Positions 62,601 to 64,000 of a stretch of DNA of 64,000 nucleotides are shown in pieces. The stretch spans positions 186,001 through 250,000 of the forward strand of contig JACJYN010000006.1 in assembly GCA_020636095.1 (NCBI GenBank). The letters run 5' to 3'. The notes beneath the pieces were generated by a model that searched no databases, had not been told where the DNA came from, and worked only from the letters and a program-made list of their open reading frames with translations. Each line of letters begins with the position of its first letter. Within the stretch, counting starts at the first letter, position 1. Both the position numbers and the translations under genes were made by a program. This DNA comes from Lewinellaceae bacterium (GTDB taxonomy: Bacteria; Bacteroidota; Bacteroidia; Chitinophagales; Saprospiraceae).

Positions 62601-62730
62601 GAATAATGGAACAGGAAAGTAAATGGGGAGTGTTCAATGTTCTGTGTCCGAAGTTCAATGTAACCTTGGTTTCCGGCGCAACTTCGAACCTTAAACACAG
62701 AACTTTGAACAGTCCCAGTAAATATCTCAT
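59677..62730 (-). CDS. Large secreted glycoside hydrolase (clan GH-A-like) with inserted carbohydrate-binding module and T9SS tail
   Basis: 1017 aa from ATG 62730. A (beta/alpha)8 barrel is suggested by FWGVNIVSGACFPEKE, LVRFHHLDNPSW and KRNGIYVNMNLNVSR. The likely acid/base Glu260 lies in VEMNNENSLYGY and the nucleophile Glu611 in YTVSEYNHG. A CBM4/9-like module (residues about 320-470, LLANGDFETGTAAWPWSLE to LYFDAFSLSPP) sits between the two glutamates, inserted in the barrel. The C-terminus (LRHYPNPVAEGPHHIEYQ, LPAGSYLFSLVAKGK) is a T9SS sorting domain. The signal peptide is split by a 92-bp repeat element that adds 33 residues after MRYLLG. The exact GH family and substrate are not assignable by eye. 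Confidence 0.8.
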   Translation of the reverse strand: MRYLLGLFKVLCLRFEVAPETKVTLNFGHRTLNTPHLLSCSIILFLQLHLPAQNFDGGFPFFLPYYDSSAQEFLPEFPAFTIEEAHRVSASPGGQFHAGGEPIRFWGVNIVSGACFPEKEKAPAIAARMRKMGINLVRFHHLDNPSWSGANSSIFFNGQNGTRQLNPVTLDRLDYFIAQLKRNGIYVNMNLNVSRTFQEVDGVPGADSLPDFGKGVTLFDPWLEFLQKEYAQQLMAHVNPYTNLSLAEDPVLAMVEMNNENSLYGYWKEGRLRPFADGGGLLQRHNVQLDSLWHAWLLNKYGNQAALAAAWNAGATSPGTGQLLANGDFETGTAAWPWSLEVHENAQAGLSASNQNPYEGNYCAHLQVDNVTGTDWHLQFKQSGFSLQKDSAYVLQFAARASAPINISVAAMRDNDPYNWYSGATYGLTNEWQIYSFSFVAPEDNNGQGRITISPLMEGTLYFDAFSLSPPWKSGLAPGENLSQGAVQRIRWAERLLYTENRLADMAAFYLQLQTGHFTDLAAYLRDNLGIQAPITGTNALGGVSDASLHENLDYLDDHSYWDHPWFPGNPWDPYNWLIRNEPQLKDDYLSSITNICSGLQLADKPYTVSEYNHGAPNRFRTEMVHALAAYSAFHGVDGIMWFDYNGDGRWDGNFVNGFFSLHRDNSVMALFPAFAYAFRQGLMAEDDSPVEVQYSEDWVYRSGKSDNQGRWGKFVPYDRRLGLTHAIRAKSYQASTTTDFTTLPAAESNPYTTQTGQTSLDTEAGLLATATPRFSAISGFLEDAAGATAGELTLVQANRFGSVSWLALSQAPLARAQRSLLALSTVQQNTGMGWDGTQTVHNNWGTGPTVQAPMVITLRLHIEADSLRVYPLSTTGEAGISFMVQPMAPGYFELVIDQDEYPTLWFGLEAIGGLVPAKEASGMGLLLRHYPNPVAEGPHHIEYQLAEGAKVELRLFNTQGQEVNRWEEGWQGAGVHNTSFDTGSLPAGSYLFSLVAKGKNGRLQSRQWARVQVGGF
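62625..62716. mobile_element. Repeat element inserted in frame into a signal-peptide region, 7-bp duplication
   Basis: 92 bp, ends GGGGAGTGTTCAATGTTCTG and, in reverse, GGGACTGTTCAAAGTTCTG, so it is palindromic. AGTAAAT flanks both sides (62618-62624 and 62717-62723). Element plus one duplication equals 99 bp, so the reading frame of the hydrolase is kept. Removing them restores the plain signal peptide MRYLLSCSIILFLQLHL. Same family as 50770 and 52823. Confidence 0.85.
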
Positions 62731-62967
62731 GGGTATTGGATTGTGAATTTTAAGTAAGTAATGGCTAAGCCAAAATTAAAAAGGCGCTTTCCAATCCCTG
62801 CGGGCTTAGAAATCGAAACTTAGTTCTAAAGCGAGAATCGCTGATTCCTTGCGGAAATCATTAGAATAAATTCTAATAAAGAAAAGAAAAAGTATCCATT
62901 CTTGGTAACACCTCCTTCCCTGCCAGTATCAATAAGCAAAATTCACGCTTCAAAAAATCCCAAAATT
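62731..62967. other. Divergent intergenic region
   Basis: 237 bp, AT-rich, between the hydrolase (minus) and the proline-rich protein (plus). Direct short motifs such as GAATAAATTCTAAT occur but no gene or clear promoter box was recognised. Confidence 0.35.
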
Positions 62968-64000
62968 ATGGCAAAAAAGAGCGAAATGAAAGCAAAACCC
63001 AAAGGTGATCCCAATGAACTGGTAGCCGTAGCCTTTAGTAAGGACGGCCAATTGCTGGCCAGCACCCGCCCGGAACGAGACAAGCTGTCCTTCGATCTCA
63101 AGCCGGAGCAGCTGCGGTACGCCCGGGTATTCGTCTTTCCAGAGCCCCCCGCCGGCATCGAAGGCATAACCCTGGCTACCGCCGAACGCATGCAGGCCTA
63201 CGAGCCGGCTATTCAGCTCGGCCCCAATTATGAACTGGACATTTCCCGCATTCCGGACCAGCTAATCCGCAAGTGGCTGTGGCGCCGCTGTTGCACCCGC
63301 GGGCGAGTCACCAAGCGCTTCTTTATCGACGGCGTGTGGCAGGACATGCCCATCTGCAACGCCATCGTCCACATCTGCGAGGTGGACCCGATCTTGTTAG
63401 TGCTTCCCCGCATTCCGGACCGGATCATCGACCGGTTGAGAGATGTTTTGCTGGAACGCGTTCCCATTCCGTTCCCTGAACCCATCCCCGGCCTGCCGCC
63501 GTTCCCGGAGGAAATACCGCCTTTCCCACAGCCAAGGCCCTTCGCGAACAATATCCTGCCAGCCATGGGCGCGGCACAGCAGTTTTCTCTTCAGGAGGCC
63601 CCCTCCATCGACTTGCCCCAGGCGGTCCGCTTCCAGCTCAACCATGCCGACGCCAGTCAAACGCGCAGCCTGATCGCCGAGCACATCGGCATCTTCCGGC
63701 CCTATCTCTGCTCCTGGCGCTGGTTCTGGCCCTGGCTCTACCGCTGCGACGAGATCACCAGCGTGCGCACCGATTTCAACGGCCGCTTCGAGGCTTGCTT
63801 CTGGCGGCAAATCTTCGAAGAGAAAGCCGACCTGTACTTTTGGGTGGAATACGAGATCGACGGGGCGCCCACCACGGTTTACCACCCATCCATCCCCTGC
63901 CATACTTACTGGGACTATGAATGTGGCAGTGAAGTCACCATTCACATTACCGACCCCCGGGTACCGTTCGGCTGCTTCCAGCCGCTGCCCGGACAAGTGG
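62968..64000 (+). CDS. Proline-rich protein with carboxypeptidase-regulatory-like beta domain (3' partial)
   Basis: ATG 62968 (MAKKSEMKAKPKGDPNELVA); 344 codons run to the right edge. No signal peptide. The N-terminal 160 residues include ASTRPERDKLSFDLKPEQLRYARVFVFP and a cysteine-bearing WLWRRCCTRGRVTKRFFIDG. A proline-rich stretch (about residues 164-195, PIPFPEPIPGLPPFPEEIPP) links to AEHIGIFRPYLCSWRWFWPW and LYRCDEITSVRTDFNGRF, where T-D-F-N-G-R-F is the usual turn of carboxypeptidase-regulatory-like (CarboxypepD_reg) sandwiches. Proteins of this look occur in several Bacteroidota with no assigned role. The function and the remaining C-terminus are not visible. Confidence 0.7.
   Translation, partial: MAKKSEMKAKPKGDPNELVAVAFSKDGQLLASTRPERDKLSFDLKPEQLRYARVFVFPEPPAGIEGITLATAERMQAYEPAIQLGPNYELDISRIPDQLIRKWLWRRCCTRGRVTKRFFIDGVWQDMPICNAIVHICEVDPILLVLPRIPDRIIDRLRDVLLERVPIPFPEPIPGLPPFPEEIPPFPQPRPFANNILPAMGAAQQFSLQEAPSIDLPQAVRFQLNHADASQTRSLIAEHIGIFRPYLCSWRWFWPWLYRCDEITSVRTDFNGRFEACFWRQIFEEKADLYFWVEYEIDGAPTTVYHPSIPCHTYWDYECGSEVTIHITDPRVPFGCFQPLPGQV

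Overview
The window looks like a chromosomal segment of a Bacteroidota bacterium, most likely the class Saprospiria (Lewinella, Haliscomenobacter or Phaeodactylibacter type). This placement rests on gene content and style. There are several secreted proteins ending in type IX secretion (T9SS) tails: two with gliding-motility-associated C-terminal domains and about five with type A sorting domains. PKD-rich surface proteins, many small lipoproteins, TlpA-like thioredoxins with Bacteroidota-type N-terminal domains, and rare -7 boxes of the form TAnnTTTG point the same way. No rRNA, tRNA, CRISPR array or phage was seen.

Layout. 1-7 kb (minus): a serine hydrolase cut by the left edge, rplS with its own promoter and terminator, and two tandem paralogous PKD surface proteins. 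7.3-18 kb: a YrdC/Sua5-type protein (plus), a two-subunit xanthine dehydrogenase (minus), an AI-2E family permease, a 70-aa membrane protein between two strong DNA palindromes, an amine oxidase, and an Mla-type lipid transport operon (permease, ATPase, MCE protein; plus). 18-21.3 kb: a large Asp-box repeat T9SS protein. 21.3-29.6 kb (minus): a frameshifted alpha/beta hydrolase, a GNAT-HIT fusion, a T9SS protein, a decayed S41 peptidase, a TPR protein, a TonB-C-like lipoprotein, a TlpA-like protein and a GNAT enzyme. 29.8-46 kb (minus): glycoside hydrolases GH38, GH3 and GH78 are dispersed among a PurD-like ATP-grasp enzyme, two GNAT enzymes, a flavin oxidase-like protein and a metalloprotease-like lipoprotein. 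A remnant of a NUDIX-type sugar regulator sits divergent from GH3. 46.9-50.6 kb: purL. 50.9-64 kb: an epimerase-like protein, hypothetical proteins, two T9SS proteins, two lipoproteins, a large GH-A-like hydrolase with an inserted carbohydrate-binding module, and a proline-rich protein cut by the right edge.

The most striking structure is not a gene. The intergenic space carries at least seven families of short (57-197 bp) palindromic, MITE-like elements. Many have target-site duplications readable directly: 8 bp, 7 bp, 10 bp, CTAG, TTA or TA. One interrupts a 97-codon ORF, which is restored exactly when the element plus one duplication is removed. Another has inserted in frame inside the signal peptide of the large hydrolase at 59.7-62.7 kb. 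Others lie within about 20-70 bp of start codons (xdhA, GH38, GH78, the epimerase-like gene) or abut stop codons (xdhB, purL, the gene at 52940), so they may carry or block transcription signals.

Functionally the segment suits a surface-active, polysaccharide- or glycoprotein-degrading marine or wastewater bacterium. Exported hydrolases, lipid trafficking to the outer membrane and redox quality control of exported proteins are mixed with ordinary purine and translation genes. No SusC/SusD pair is present, so the glycoside hydrolases do not form a classical polysaccharide utilization locus here.
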